Assembly: GCA_013398015.1 (NCBI GenBank)
Contig: VZRR01012423.1
Location: 134,568 to 198,567, forward strand
Origin: Oreocharis arfaki
Taxonomy: Eukaryota; Chordata; Aves; Passeriformes; Paramythiidae
Reading direction: 5' to 3'
Length of the DNA stretch: 64,000 nucleotides
The notes under the pieces were generated by a model. It was given only the letters and a program-made list of their open reading frames with translations, was not told where the DNA came from and made no database searches. Positions 35,401 to 46,405 of this stretch are shown here, in pieces. Within the stretch, counting starts at the first letter, position 1. Each line of letters opens with the position of its first letter. The position numbers and the translations under genes are program-made.

Positions 35401-37902
35401 GGAATGACTTTTTTTTTTCTTTTTTTTAACTGCAGAAACAGTGTCTATTGGCTTTTGCTATGTTGTTACTGGTTACATACCTTTTTCTTTTCTAAAAGAC
35501 CAAACCCTCAAGTAAGAAAACAAACGAAGAAACAAAAACCCCAAAACCCCTCACAACAACAACAACAGAGCTCCACTTGATGTTAAATAGAGCTAGAGCA
35601 ATCAAAGTAAAGCTAAACTTTCCTTGTACCCAACGCCCCAGAATGATGCCATCATCAAATTGCTGTTGGTGAGCACAGGCTGCAGAGGGAAATGTCCCTC
35701 AGCAAAGCACTGTGCTTCCCAAAGAGGAGCCAAGTCGACCTTTTAAGTGCATATTACTTTTTCCTGAGTTTGTAGTGTGAAGAATCAGGTCTTAATCACG
35801 TAAAAGTGATGAAGGGAACACTGGATGAGTATTCTACATGTTTGGTAAATAACAAGCTTCCCACAACATTTCAAACAAAATTAAAAGTTGTTATTTCATT
35901 ATTTAACCAATAAAATAAAAACCTGAAGTTTGCTTTGGTTTTAACTGAAGAGCAAGAAAATCAGGATACCCAAAAGAAGAATGCAGAAATAGGTAGGGAT
36001 AGAAATTCCCTTTTTCTTTGTGAAAGAAAAAAAAAAGTTAACCAAACTCAGTTTTTCCATGAAAATATCAGCCAGCTATATTGGAGAGCAATGGCCAAGA
36101 TTTAAGGAATATAAAGACTGGTTTTCTATTCAGTCTGTCTTCAGATGAAGTAGGTTGGAGAAGCTCCATGCAGTATTGCCAACCATAAGCCGTCAGAAAA
36201 CATGAAGGCAGTCTCTCCAAATTGTACAACCATATTTAAACCAAAAAATCTTCAAATAGGAATAAATAATGTACTTTCCTTGTGGGTTAACTTATTTGGG
36301 TCTGATCCACCATCCTCAGAACAAGAAGTTTTTTGTTAAGGAATGAAAGCCAAACATGCCCACTGAACTGCAGGACTAGAAAGGAAGAAGAAGTGGGAAT
36401 GAATGAAGTAAAAGAAGAGGAAATGGGGATAGAAATTGATAGAAAAGTTCAGTAAGAGAGAAAAGTCAAAGGTTAAGATGTAAAAGGGACAGCAGTTTGT
36501 ATGCTGTGTAACGTGGTGTTTTGCCTACACCGCTTTAGGCCACAGAGATGATAAAAATCTCTTAAAAGCCACTCTGGTCTACTAAAAACAGTGAGTGGAA
36601 CACTGAGTGTTTAATTCTAAAATATACACACAGTACAACTCCATGCTGTCGTTATCTGACTCGAAGACATATGAGCATAGTTTGCCTATTCGGTGCATCA
36701 ACACCAGAGTTTATTGGACAAGATACTGTCTACCTCCATCTGGAGCTCACAACAGTTTCAGGTAAGTACATGATGTAATGACTAACAAAACAGAATTCTA
36801 TAAATATCTAATATCTGCTGAAAATTTATGAGTGATTACTCTAAGAAAAGCACATGGAGTGAAACAAAAAAGACATCAGAGATTTATCATGAGTTTTGGT
36901 TAATGGCAGAAAGAAAATGGTCAAATAAAGAATAAAATAACAAGAAACATCTTCAAGCTATTTCATGTATAGTCAGGTATTCAGATATTCCAAAACCTCT
37001 GCCTAACTATATTTTCAGATACTAATGCAGTATTCATTTCCAAAATAACTAGGTTTTTTGGTATTTAGGATAACATAAATACACTGACTTGAAATTTCCC
37101 ATCCCTTCCACCTACTCCTCCTCCCTCAATGCTTTTAACACACTCTGAATATTATTTTTTCCATTGAGCTCTCTTCTTAACACTGTTCCCCTCTCTTAGA
37201 CATAAATGAAGTGCTGGGCAATGTTCTGACGTCAATGTGGTAATTGCCCCAGGGGGGGAAACAGGAGTTTAAAATAGAAACAGAGACACAGACAGACACA
37301 TTCATATAGACACCTGTGGGTGCCAACAGCACTGATAGACCCAGACTTCTGGGAACCTGTGGCATACTTCAGATGCCACATCGACTTCTGAGCCCTGTAT
37401 GACATTGTTCTCCCTGTGTCTTGGCAAGGATTGAGCTACAAAGTTCAGGACTGGCATTGGACTTGGAGCTGCTCCAAAGTTTACCAAGATGCATGGGTAT
37501 GGCTGACATCTGTGTCCAGCTACAACTGATTTTTCGTTTGAAGGCTGTATCTGGCATATTACACATGCACACTTGCTTTCATTTATTATAAGACCAAAAC
37601 TATTTACAGATCTCTGGGTAAATGACAATCTAGTGTTTAAATTCGTCAACATTTCTAGTGGAAAATCTGCTTAAAAAGGAGTGGTACTACTACCACCAGC
37701 AACACAGAGTGTTTTAGTTTGTCAGAGTTAAAAGAAACACAAAGGCATAACACCTAAAAAAGAATCTCCAGAGATAGGAGACAAAGGTCTGGATTTATTT
37801 CTCTTCTTCATTTCGGTTTTAATTCACAACTAACATTAATGGAGACCAGAAAAGGTGCAGAGTAGATAGATAAAGAAATAAAAAATTGTTTGTGAGCAGA
37901 TG
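29411..37902. other. Longest stretch without recognised repeats
   Basis: About 8.5 kb contains no gene, LTR, CR1 or SINE that I can identify. Open frames reach at most 116 codons, on both strands, without any known domain. Minor features are homopolymer A and T runs, an A/C-rich low-complexity tract at about 35500-35572 that includes CAA units, and a purine-rich stretch at about 36370-36470. It may be ordinary old intergenic sequence or may contain conserved regulatory DNA; one sequence cannot tell. Confidence 0.6.
35500..35572. repeat. A/C-rich low-complexity tract with CAA units
   Basis: Almost only A and C on the plus strand, with runs such as AAAACCCC and a closing (CAA)n. Such tracts recur in this window, on the other strand as G/T-rich sequence (for example 51212-51298). 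No function is evident. Confidence 0.7.
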
Positions 37903-38070
37903 CTAGAAATTTTGGCTTGTTTAGTCTAACAAAGTTATGTCTGAGGAGGGCATATTGAGTGTTTCTGAAAGAATCACCATACTAACTATCAGACAATTAG
38001 GACAAAACAAATGGGAATGAATTGGCAATGAATATATTTAGATTGGAATTTGGAAGAACTTCTAATCATC
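37903..38070 (+). mobile_element. Ancient CR1 3' fragment
   Basis: The plus strand GGCTTGTTTAGTCTAAC and CTGAGGAGGGCAT match, with changes, the CR1 section encoding GLFSLEKRRLRGD. Later, AATGGGAATGAATTGG and TTTAGATTGGAATTTGGAAG match the following RGNGFKL...FRLDI section in the right order. Divergence is high and the 3' tail is not evident. This places it among the oldest CR1 copies here. Confidence 0.6.
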
Positions 38071-38934
38071 TTTCAGCAGAAGTTCTGGCATGTCCTTCTA
38101 ATAAAGAAACGTTGTTGGGATTTTTTTAAAGACAGCTTTATATAAATTTATGCCTGAATTTAAAAACAAATGAAAGAAGGTAGTTCTTTGGGCAACAAAG
38201 AGAAAATAGCTGTAGCTCTTCACCAAAGAATGCTACAAAAATGATAAACGAGTTCAAGAGAAGACCACTAAATATTTTCAAGAGAAATCCACAGAAGGTT
38301 TCTTAAACTGATAAAAAACATGAAGCTGAAAAAGAAAAAACACACTGGGGAAACATCATATATATTTACCCTGCTGTTACTTTTCTCTCATGGCCTGAAG
38401 GTGATTTACAACAGAGATATATCAGTTTCTGAGAGAACTCTGTACCTAGCAGACTTTCTACATAAGTCATACCTCTATTTTTGAGTTAATCCCAGTGGAG
38501 CTGAAGACCAAACTATATTCAAGTTATTCTGTACTCTGAGAAAGAAGCAGAGAGAGGATCAGGAGACCTGCTGCAGTTTTTTGTGTGCAACTCCACAATG
38601 TGTACCAACACATAAGGAATTTGTGTTCCTAATTTCTTTATCATCAGGCCAGTGTGTTCTGCTCATCTTTGTTCATCTCCAAAGAAACTTCTTGCTCCAA
38701 AACTCATAAAATATTTTTTCTTAAACACTGCCAGGCCCTAGATGTTGCTTGAGAGTACATCAGTCTTTAAAAATTAGATACAGTGTCCACCTTAATCAGG
38801 AAGTAGGCAATCTGAAAAGAGGCCTTAAACATTTTGTGGTCTTCCTCTTTCGAAGACTTCAGTTTGGTGAAAAGACAGGGATGTCCCATGCTGGACACAG
38901 CTGTTTCTTCCAACAGACCCAACTCATTACACAG
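38071..38934. other. Sequence before an ERVL-type LTR
   Basis: No gene was recognised. The last 100-200 bp may already belong to the LTR that follows, because I could place only its 3' portion with confidence. Confidence 0.45.
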
Positions 38935-39587
38935 GTGAGCCCATCAGCCAAGCTGATGGTGCCTCTGCAGAAACATTTAAGAAAGGGCATAACATGCTAG
39001 ACAGTGAGGAGTGAGGGGAAAAAAATATGAAAAATAGCTCTGTGAACAACAAGATCAGAGAAGAAGGAGATTCCCTTGTAGCCCTCAGAGGACCCCATGT
39101 TGGAGCACATGGTCATACCCTGAAGAAACCACAGCCCTCAGAGAGCCCACACAGGAGCAGGCTTCTGCCAGGAGCTATGGCCCATGGAGGATCCATGTTG
39201 GAGCAGAGGAAAAGTGTGAGGAAAAAGGAGAGATAGAGAGAAAAATTATGAATGCAACACCTGTTCCTCAACCCTCCTCCCTGGATGATGTGGAGGTAAA
39301 GGAAATGGCAGTGAAGGAGTAAACATGAGCCCAGACCCAAAAAAAAAAAAAAAAAAAAAGGAAGAGGTACTTGTCCAATTTGTTTCTTACTACACAGCTC
39401 TATTTTAACTGGCAGAAAACTAATTTAATTTTCCTCAAGTTGAGTCTTGTGGAAACAGTAGTGGGTAAGTGATCTCTTTATCTTGACCCACAAGTTTTTT
39501 CATCTTTTTTTATCTACTGACCTTTTGAAAAGGGCAAGTGAAAGAGCAAGTCGGAGTCCAGTAGCTAGCCGAGGTCAAACCACCGCA
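38935..39587 (+). mobile_element. ERVL-type LTR, at least the 3' two-thirds
   Basis: Successive landmarks match a long avian ERVL-type LTR. They are GGTGAGCCCATCAGCCAAGC at 38935, the CCATGTTGGAGCA repeats near 39097 and 39191, GAAAAGTGTGAGGA at 39209, the ATGATGTGGAGGTAAAGGA stretch, TTTTCCTCAAGTTGAGTC at 39430, GTAAGTGATCTCTTTATC at 39465, and a closing GAGGTCAAACCACCGCA ending at 39587. A run of 21 A interrupts it at 39339-39359. The left end and target duplication were not found. No internal retroviral genes adjoin it. The order and number of matches make the family assignment fairly firm. Confidence 0.78.
39339..39359. repeat. 21-A homopolymer inside the LTR
   Basis: An uninterrupted run of A occurs where the related consensus has a purine-rich stretch. 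It is probably slippage expansion, but could mark an A-tailed insertion or an assembly artefact. Confidence 0.9.
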
Positions 39588-41932
39588 CTATTCAGGCCAG
39601 TTCTTGTCAAATATGCTGAAAAAATTGCTTCCAAATAACTTGAAAGAAAATTTTGGGGAGCATTGTTGATTGTTAAATCCTCTTTGAAGAAAGTGTTTCT
39701 TGAAAGTTTTTAATTTCACGTTTTTTCCTTTGTTTTAGCTATGACGAACTTAAAAAGGGGGAGATTGAAAAAAAAACAAAAAACCAAAAAGCCCCATATT
39801 TTGCTCATGCAAACCCCCCTATTTTTAAGCCACTCCACTTCTTTCAATTTAATTCTTCTTGTTAATGCTTCCACTGTGTTTTTTGAAGCCTATTGAGAAG
39901 CAATTCTTTTCCATGTAGTATACAAAAAATCAAGTTCTTGGAGTCATTCTGGGCATCCCATGATAGTTAGAAAACATCATGTCACCACTATGGACAGAAA
40001 TCTTTGGAGTACAGCTTTTGACTTTTAAACCTCCTATTGACCACCAGCTGCTGTCCTCGCTGACAGAGGCACTAGACATGCACTGCAGGAATTTGTGTAT
40101 CTGTCAAAAGAACAAACACATGAAAAATATTTTGTAGCTGCTGCACAATATCAGAGGACTGTGAAGCAACAGTCCAAAGTACAATGGAAGATGAAGGGAC
40201 AGCAGTTAGCTTCCCTTGCAATTTTCCTCTTCGCTCTTGTAGTTAAGGCATTAGAAAGCATAGCATAACCCTTCTTCCTCGATATGAGCTAAAGAGAAAT
40301 CTTTAGATCAGTTGTAGGACCTTGAATTAGCCACATTTCTTTGTCACAGATATAGATGAAGACCTTTAAATACCTCATCCTATTGATTATGAGAGTATAG
40401 ATCATATAATGCTTGCGGAGAAGGATGAATTAATATACAAATGTTGTCAACAAGTGTTTCCCAGGAATCCTTGCAAAGTCAGTCATTCTATCTCATGGTC
40501 TTTCTGTAATTTCCAAAATTTAAACAAACCACACTCAGCCTCCTCCTCTGGGCCTTAGACAAAGACGTGTTTTTCTGTCCTTTTGGAAGTCTGAACATCT
40601 TGCTGATAGGAGGTTCCCATCTGCCCTCGTGCTGCAAGATTGCCATCTTCCTCACTCCTTGCCTGCCTCATACCAAAGACCAGGCACTGCCTTATCCCAG
40701 CTCTCCTTGCCCAGTAACTGGACATGCAGCAACACCCCCTTCCTACTGTGGGAGTTCCCTCACAGTTAGGTGTTTTCTCTTCAGTAGCATCCAAGGCAAA
40801 TTGGCAGCCTTCATCTCTGCTGCCCACAAACATCTTTCTAACTGAATGTAACATACTGCAAACTGAACAAAGAGGTAATACCATCCATCAGTCATAACAT
40901 CACACCTTATTTGTTTAAAAATCCCAAACAGATACATCTTTTAAGACACTATTTCTTTGTACAGGCTCACATAGAGGTCTTCAGTGCTGGGTACAAAAAC
41001 ATGAGTCGGCACAAATGTTTAACTACAAAACTAATCCCACCGTTTACAGCTCAGCTTCATTTTTCTAAACGCAGCTGTCTGGTGACACTCTAATTCACAT
41101 TATTTGTTAGAGTGAGTTCCATTTTGTAATACCAGGAGTCCTTCTCCCCATTCCACTTGCTTCTACCTCTAATTCTAACAGCAGTTTTCCTCTTACTTTG
41201 TATGTCATGTTTCTCCACATCCTTGCAGAGTGTGTGTGCAAGGGTAAGAGCGTGCATAGTCTTGTTACATAACAGTGCATGGACTCTTGGGAAAACAGCT
41301 ACTATGCATGGCACAGTAAAATTATAGCCTGGTTGTTATGACCATGGAGGAGTATGAAAAAAATATGCTTCTCAGAATTAAGTCTACATCTTTATTTGTC
41401 TGTATTTGCAGTGATTTTATGGAGCATTGTTGGTTAATGGCAGTGAAACAGTAATCAGCAATTTAGGATAAAAGGAAATAAGAGTTTTGGATGATTAGAG
41501 GTAGGGTTTCAAATTCCTTCATTTTTTATTTTTCTTCAAAGAGACTTTTTTTCTGTTTCAGAAGATTAGAAAATGTATTTACAATTAGGTAATTCAAGAA
41601 AACAATTCACACAATTCACTGTTGTTTTATCTCAACTACCAGAGGAAAAAATAATGCCATCCCTTGTTACTTTTAATACATATTTTCCAAAGGAGTGATA
41701 TCCATCACAATGCTATTATAGTGAAATGAAGGAATGCACTTATCATCATGGAGAAGGATTTGAATGTGCTGGAGAATAAACATACACACACAGAGAAGAT
41801 AATTCTGTTATTTAAATATTATAACTTTACAATAATTGATATTAATATTATTTAAAAAAAACATACAGTAGATGGACAGATTCAGTAATGAGACACTGTT
41901 GGTCAACAAGCTAGAAAATCATCTTAGCAGCA
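39588..41932. other. Unique non-coding DNA
   Basis: No gene or named repeat. A GC-richer patch at 40550-40860 has overlapping frames of 109 (minus) and 92 (plus) codons, neither with a known domain. An A/C-rich tract lies at about 39766-39800. Confidence 0.55.
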
Positions 41933-41938
41933 GCTGTA

Positions 41939-42463
41939 TAATGTGGTGCGTGGGGTTGATGGACTGAAGCCACGCTTTTCCCACAGGGTCCCTTGCGGAG
42001 AAGCTTCGGCGGTGCCGCGTTAGCACCTACGCAAGCACACAGTCTCACCCTTGTAGGCAGACACAAGTAGCCACTCACACACAGTTCTGTGCGGCTAGAG
42101 ATGAAGAGGCAAGAGGGATTCTTTGCATGAAATTCCTAGGCGTTTATTGGGGTGTGCGTGGACCATGAACCAACCGCTCTAAAACGGGGGCAGAGGCAAA
42201 GAACCCAGCTCAATGGAGCGTGTGTGGTTTTACCCCGAGGGGTCCCCGGGACAGGCAGAGCATTGGTAACCAACAATCTGAGGGCTGGGGTGGGGGTAAT
42301 GAATGACAAAACAGGGGCCAATGGAAGAGGGGAGGGGAGAGGAGGGGGGACCAAGGGCCAGTGGGGTGCCGAGGGAAAGAGAACCTTCTGGCACAATGAT
42401 GTGGGGAGAGACCACCTCTAAAACAACCTGGCGGGGTGCAGCATGGACTTAACCACTGCGACA
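41939..42463 (-). mobile_element. Solo LTR, class II-like, minus strand (second copy)
   Basis: A GC-rich block of about 525 bp is bounded by GCTGTA at 41933-41938 and 42464-42469; the shared flank extends to nine bases (CAGCTGTAT). On the minus strand it begins TGTCGCAGTGG and carries an AATAAA signal at 42148-42143. It shares layout and short motifs with the LTR at 6765-7218, for example CAATCTGAGGGC here against TAGTCTGAGGGC there, and a TTTATT signal in a similar position. It therefore probably belongs to a related family with 6-bp duplications. On the plus strand the left end reads TAATG rather than starting TG, so the exact terminus is uncertain. No internal retroviral sequence was seen. 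Confidence 0.8.
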
Positions 42464-42469
42464 GCTGTA

Positions 42470-43362
42470 TTGTCAGTAAGGATTTTTAAGAAGACGTGAT
42501 TAAAAATAAAGTCTTAAGGATAATTTCAAATAGGACCATTAGATTTATTTCTATTCATCTGATATAAATCTGCTAGATCTTTCATAAATGCCTGCATAAA
42601 GCATTTACTAATCCTATAAAGAAATGAGAGATGAATTATTAAATTCAAAGGTATTCTCATTACCAAGAGGAAACATACTCTGGTAGAAAAAGTTCCACAC
42701 ATGTCCTAGAGGTGGTCAAGCTAAGATGTTGCTCCTGTGTGCCATTTGCTAGTATTTAAATGGATTATGGATTGATGCTTTTCCTTGGGAAAAAAAAAAG
42801 AAAAAAGCATTAATGTTAATGAAGACAAAAAATAAATGCTAAACCTGCTGACATTGTTGCTGAATAGCATGTTCAGGATAATGAAGAGTTCTTTCTTGAC
42901 ATTTCAGTCTGTTATCGTGCATAAATTCAAATTTGTTTTGAGCAAGTATTTAAAGAACATCTATCAAGATGTTTAGTACAATAACTATTGGTAAGCAGGA
43001 CAGTTTGATTTATTATTTTTTAATTGGAAATAACGGATTTAGGGGTTGTCTAAAAGCATAATACTTATTACAATGTATTTAGGAATTCCATGAAAAAACA
43101 ATGATTTATCTTTGTATTTTTCCTTTAACTTGTTCCAAACTTATCACTTTGATTACCTTCTTAAGTGTTTCATAAGCCAGTATGTTTGTATTGACCTTAA
43201 GAGATATTTGAATAAATTGCTTCGTTCTCAAATCCCTCACTTGTAAGTTAGTGACACACTGCTACGTGTAGAATTCAAGTTATTTTCCTTTCCTTTTCCT
43301 TACTGGCTAATAGTATATCAGTAGCATGGCTGAAGCTGGAATTTTTTATACTGCATTATATA
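42470..43362. other. AT-rich unique spacer
   Basis: No gene or recognised repeat is present between the LTR and the second SINE. Confidence 0.6.
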
Positions 43363-43490
43363 TATTAGCTCAGTTAGTTACAGCCTGGTGCCAGTAACAC
43401 CAAGGCTGAGGGTTCAATCCCCATATGGGCCATTCACTTAAGAGACGAACTTGATCCCTGTGGGTCCCTTCCAACTCAAACTATTCTGTA
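43363..43490 (+). mobile_element. TguSINE1-like SINE, copy 2
   Basis: This copy has the same structure as the one at 29271: a tRNA-Ile-like head with A box (TTAGCTCAGTTAGTTA) and B box (GGTTCAATCCCC), then GGGCCATTCACTTAAGAG, then a CR1-like GGGTCCCTTCCAACTCAAAC and CTATTCTGTA tail. Compared with copy 1 it has a small deletion after AAGAG and only one tail unit. The head is mutated, so it is not a tRNA gene. Confidence 0.87.
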
Positions 43491-46230
43491 AAATATGTTA
43501 TAGACAAATTAATGTTATTACATCAAGGTACTGTTTATCATGCTTGGTTAAAGTCACAGAAAACTGTAAATTATTAGTGACATGGTTAACATATATTATG
43601 TCATTCTTGTAATAGATATCTTGGTGTTTTCTGAAGATTCTCTCAATACTTCACATGTATGTTTTATTATCACACTTGGTTTTCCTCAGTGTTCAAACAA
43701 TGTGTTATTCTAATGCACAACTTATATTTATTTTTCGCCTATTTAAGTATCTTTTGTTAGAAAGACGTAGAACTTTCTATATGCATGCTTGAGATACACA
43801 TATAAAAGTCGTAGAGAATATGCAAATAATTCCAGAGACAAACACAGTACTGAGAATCTGTTATGAGAAAATTGCATTTCTTCCTTTGTTTTGATTGGTC
43901 CAGAGGCCAGGGCAAGAAATACGCTGTTTCTAGGAGTTTCATCCAGTCATACTGTCAGGAAAATTATGACAGCAAAAAAGACCACCTGTGTTTTTGCTGA
44001 CTTATGCTTTTTCTGGATAATAAATGTCAATGTAAAACATCTGGGATCCATATTAAATGCCTTACAACACTACTTTTGCTTCACACATTCAGAAGTTTAC
44101 TACCTTTCCTGAGGAAAAAATAATTTGACCAAGAAAAGATTTAGTGTTAGATCAAAGCTGGAACACTCTTTGACATTAATGTCTCTTATCAAAGATCTAC
44201 ACCTGATCTGCGTCCATGGATCAAGCCATCTCATGAAAACTATTTTCCTGATGAAAAATAAAGGGATGACTGATGAATGAGACAAGCATTCAGAGAAGAT
44301 AGGGTCTAGAAATGAGATCCACTCATACAAAACTACACACTTCAGAAGGAATTGAGAACTTTATTTCTATGTTTCAGACTTTGTAAATAATTTTATTCAT
44401 CCATATCATAGCATCATTTAAGGGTTTTTTTGGGACTCTTTCCTTAGACAGGACAATCAGCAAATTTCTTTAATCTGAAGATTAAATTAAAGATTCTTTA
44501 ATTGTGGCCTGAATTTGGGAAAGTTTAGACTCTGTAGTGATTAGGGGCAGAGGTGAAATTATTAAACAAATGCTACGGATAGGCAGAACAAAAGGAAAAT
44601 ATTCGACTGTATCTGTGGTGCCACTAATTGTGTCATACCAGGAAATTCTTGTGTAAGTCTCTGACAGCAACTTTCAAACTTTACTGTACTCTGGAGCTTT
44701 TGGGTTTTAAGGAAATATTAGCTAAACTCAAGTTCAAAAATGAGCAACTTATTTCCCAAAGTACTTTATTTTCATTGATCAATTGTTGGAGAAAATCACA
44801 TAAGCACATTCTAAAATGGCACATTCACACATGTTGCATTTTGCATACAATTTGAACCAGCTGGTGTATGATTTTTCCATTAAAATGGCAGTGGATTTTA
44901 AAATCTGCTTCTTTTTCCATCACTCTAAAGAAAAAAACTTTAAAAGCTAAAAAGACCATTATGCCCAATCCCAAAGGAAGTTGTGTCAGATCAGTGTAAT
45001 TATACTGTAAGCTTTATGTGGTAGAAATTCTGAGCAGCAGAATCAGTAAAAGGTGAAGAAGATTTTCATAACTTTCTGAAAATGCATGGAATTCCTGTGT
45101 CAGATTGCACCTGGCCTTCTGTCTGAGAAACCCAAGATGCAGTCTGGGTTTTAACTTTACTTTCCATTTAAATAGGATGGGTTCCCTGAAATACAAAATT
45201 CTGAAACAAAACTGTACTCTCCTTACCATTGTAAGAATCTGGGTCCGTCTCTGAACAGCATGTTTGTCAGACAACCTTATGCATTCAGCATTGTAAATAG
45301 AATTGATGACCTTCAGCCTCAGGAGTGCAGACTTCTCCTACCTGCTAAGCCAAAGCAGTAACTTAGGAAGTAAAAAATGCTTTTCAGTGGCTGCAACATG
45401 TAGCATTATTCAGAACCAAATCACAGCGTAATATAAAAAATAGACAGAGAAGAGAGAATGTCTAACGTGGAGTAACTGCATTAAAATACCAGATCTCTCT
45501 GGTCCTTATCTGAAACCTACTGGAATATGCTAAACCCTGCTCATATCCTTTTGGTTGTCATGGTCCTCAGACTGTGATCTTGTGCAGTCAGAAGGCAATG
45601 CAGAGATGTATTTTAGCAGTACTCAAATAAGCAACTTGCATGGAAAACAAGGATATAGAGAAAGCGTTTGTGACAAAAGCTAAATTGAGTTGTTCTTGGT
45701 TGGAAAAAACAGCATACAGTTCTTCACTTCTCTGAGGCTCTCTTAGCAGGGGAATGGAAACAATATGTAAACTATGCCAAATTTTGGATGTTTTTGGTTT
45801 TTTGTTTTTTCGGTTTTTTTAAGAACAGCCTGTGGTAGTCCCTACATGGACCATGTACAAGGCTCATAAGCAAGCGGAATAGGGACAAACAAAGGCTGTG
45901 CAGTCTTCCGGCACTTTTTGTCTTCTAGTAGGCAGAAGAAGTGCCTTAGAGCCAAACACAACTGAGTCCCAAATGAACATATTCAGTTTTTCAGGGAACA
46001 GCAGTTCAATATTCTGTGTTACTTCTGGGATAAACTGGAAGAAAAGCTTTATTTATTTTTTTTTTTTTGTGCCTTCCTTGGCCTTCAATCCTTATGCATG
46101 CGCCTTTTTCTTTTTTTCTCTGAAAAGTTGCTCTTCAAAAGCTGCAGAGATCATGCACTTCAAAGCAGCTGGGAGATTCAGCTGATGCTGGGCACAGTCA
46201 TCTGCTTAGACAGACTGCACCATGACTCAT
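43491..46230. other. AT-rich unique region
   Basis: No gene or named repeat was recognised. A T/G-rich tract lies at about 45785-45822 and a T run at 46053-46069. Confidence 0.6.
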
Positions 46231-46405
46231 AGACTGATTCAGGAGACCTAAGTTTAATCCCTAGCTTTCTAAAAAGATTCTGGCAACATATTGCTGTGTG
46301 CCTCAGTTTCCACAGCTATCAAATGAAAATAATGTTTACTGTATAGGTGCATAATGTTAATGAATTGGAGTGTGAAAGCCATGGTATTGCCAGGTATCTA
46401 AAGTG
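46231..46405 (+). mobile_element. MIR-like ancient SINE
   Basis: The segment follows the order of the MIR/CORE-SINE consensus: GAGACCTAAGTTTAATCCCT early, then GTGTGCCTCAGTTTCC, then AAATGAAAATAATG, then a GAATTGGAGTGTGAAAGCC region, then TGCCAGGTATCTAAAG. The CCTCAGTTTCC block is the best-known MIR mark. MIR-type SINEs were active early in amniote evolution, so strong divergence is expected. Limits are approximate. Confidence 0.65.

Noticed and set aside
40555..40884. Overlapping 109- and 92-codon frames as an exon
   Set aside because: Neither shows a known domain, and both strands are open because the patch is GC-richer. No splice or conservation evidence is available.
43363..43434. Functional tRNA gene (second copy)
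   Set aside because: Same SINE structure, with broken acceptor and anticodon stems.
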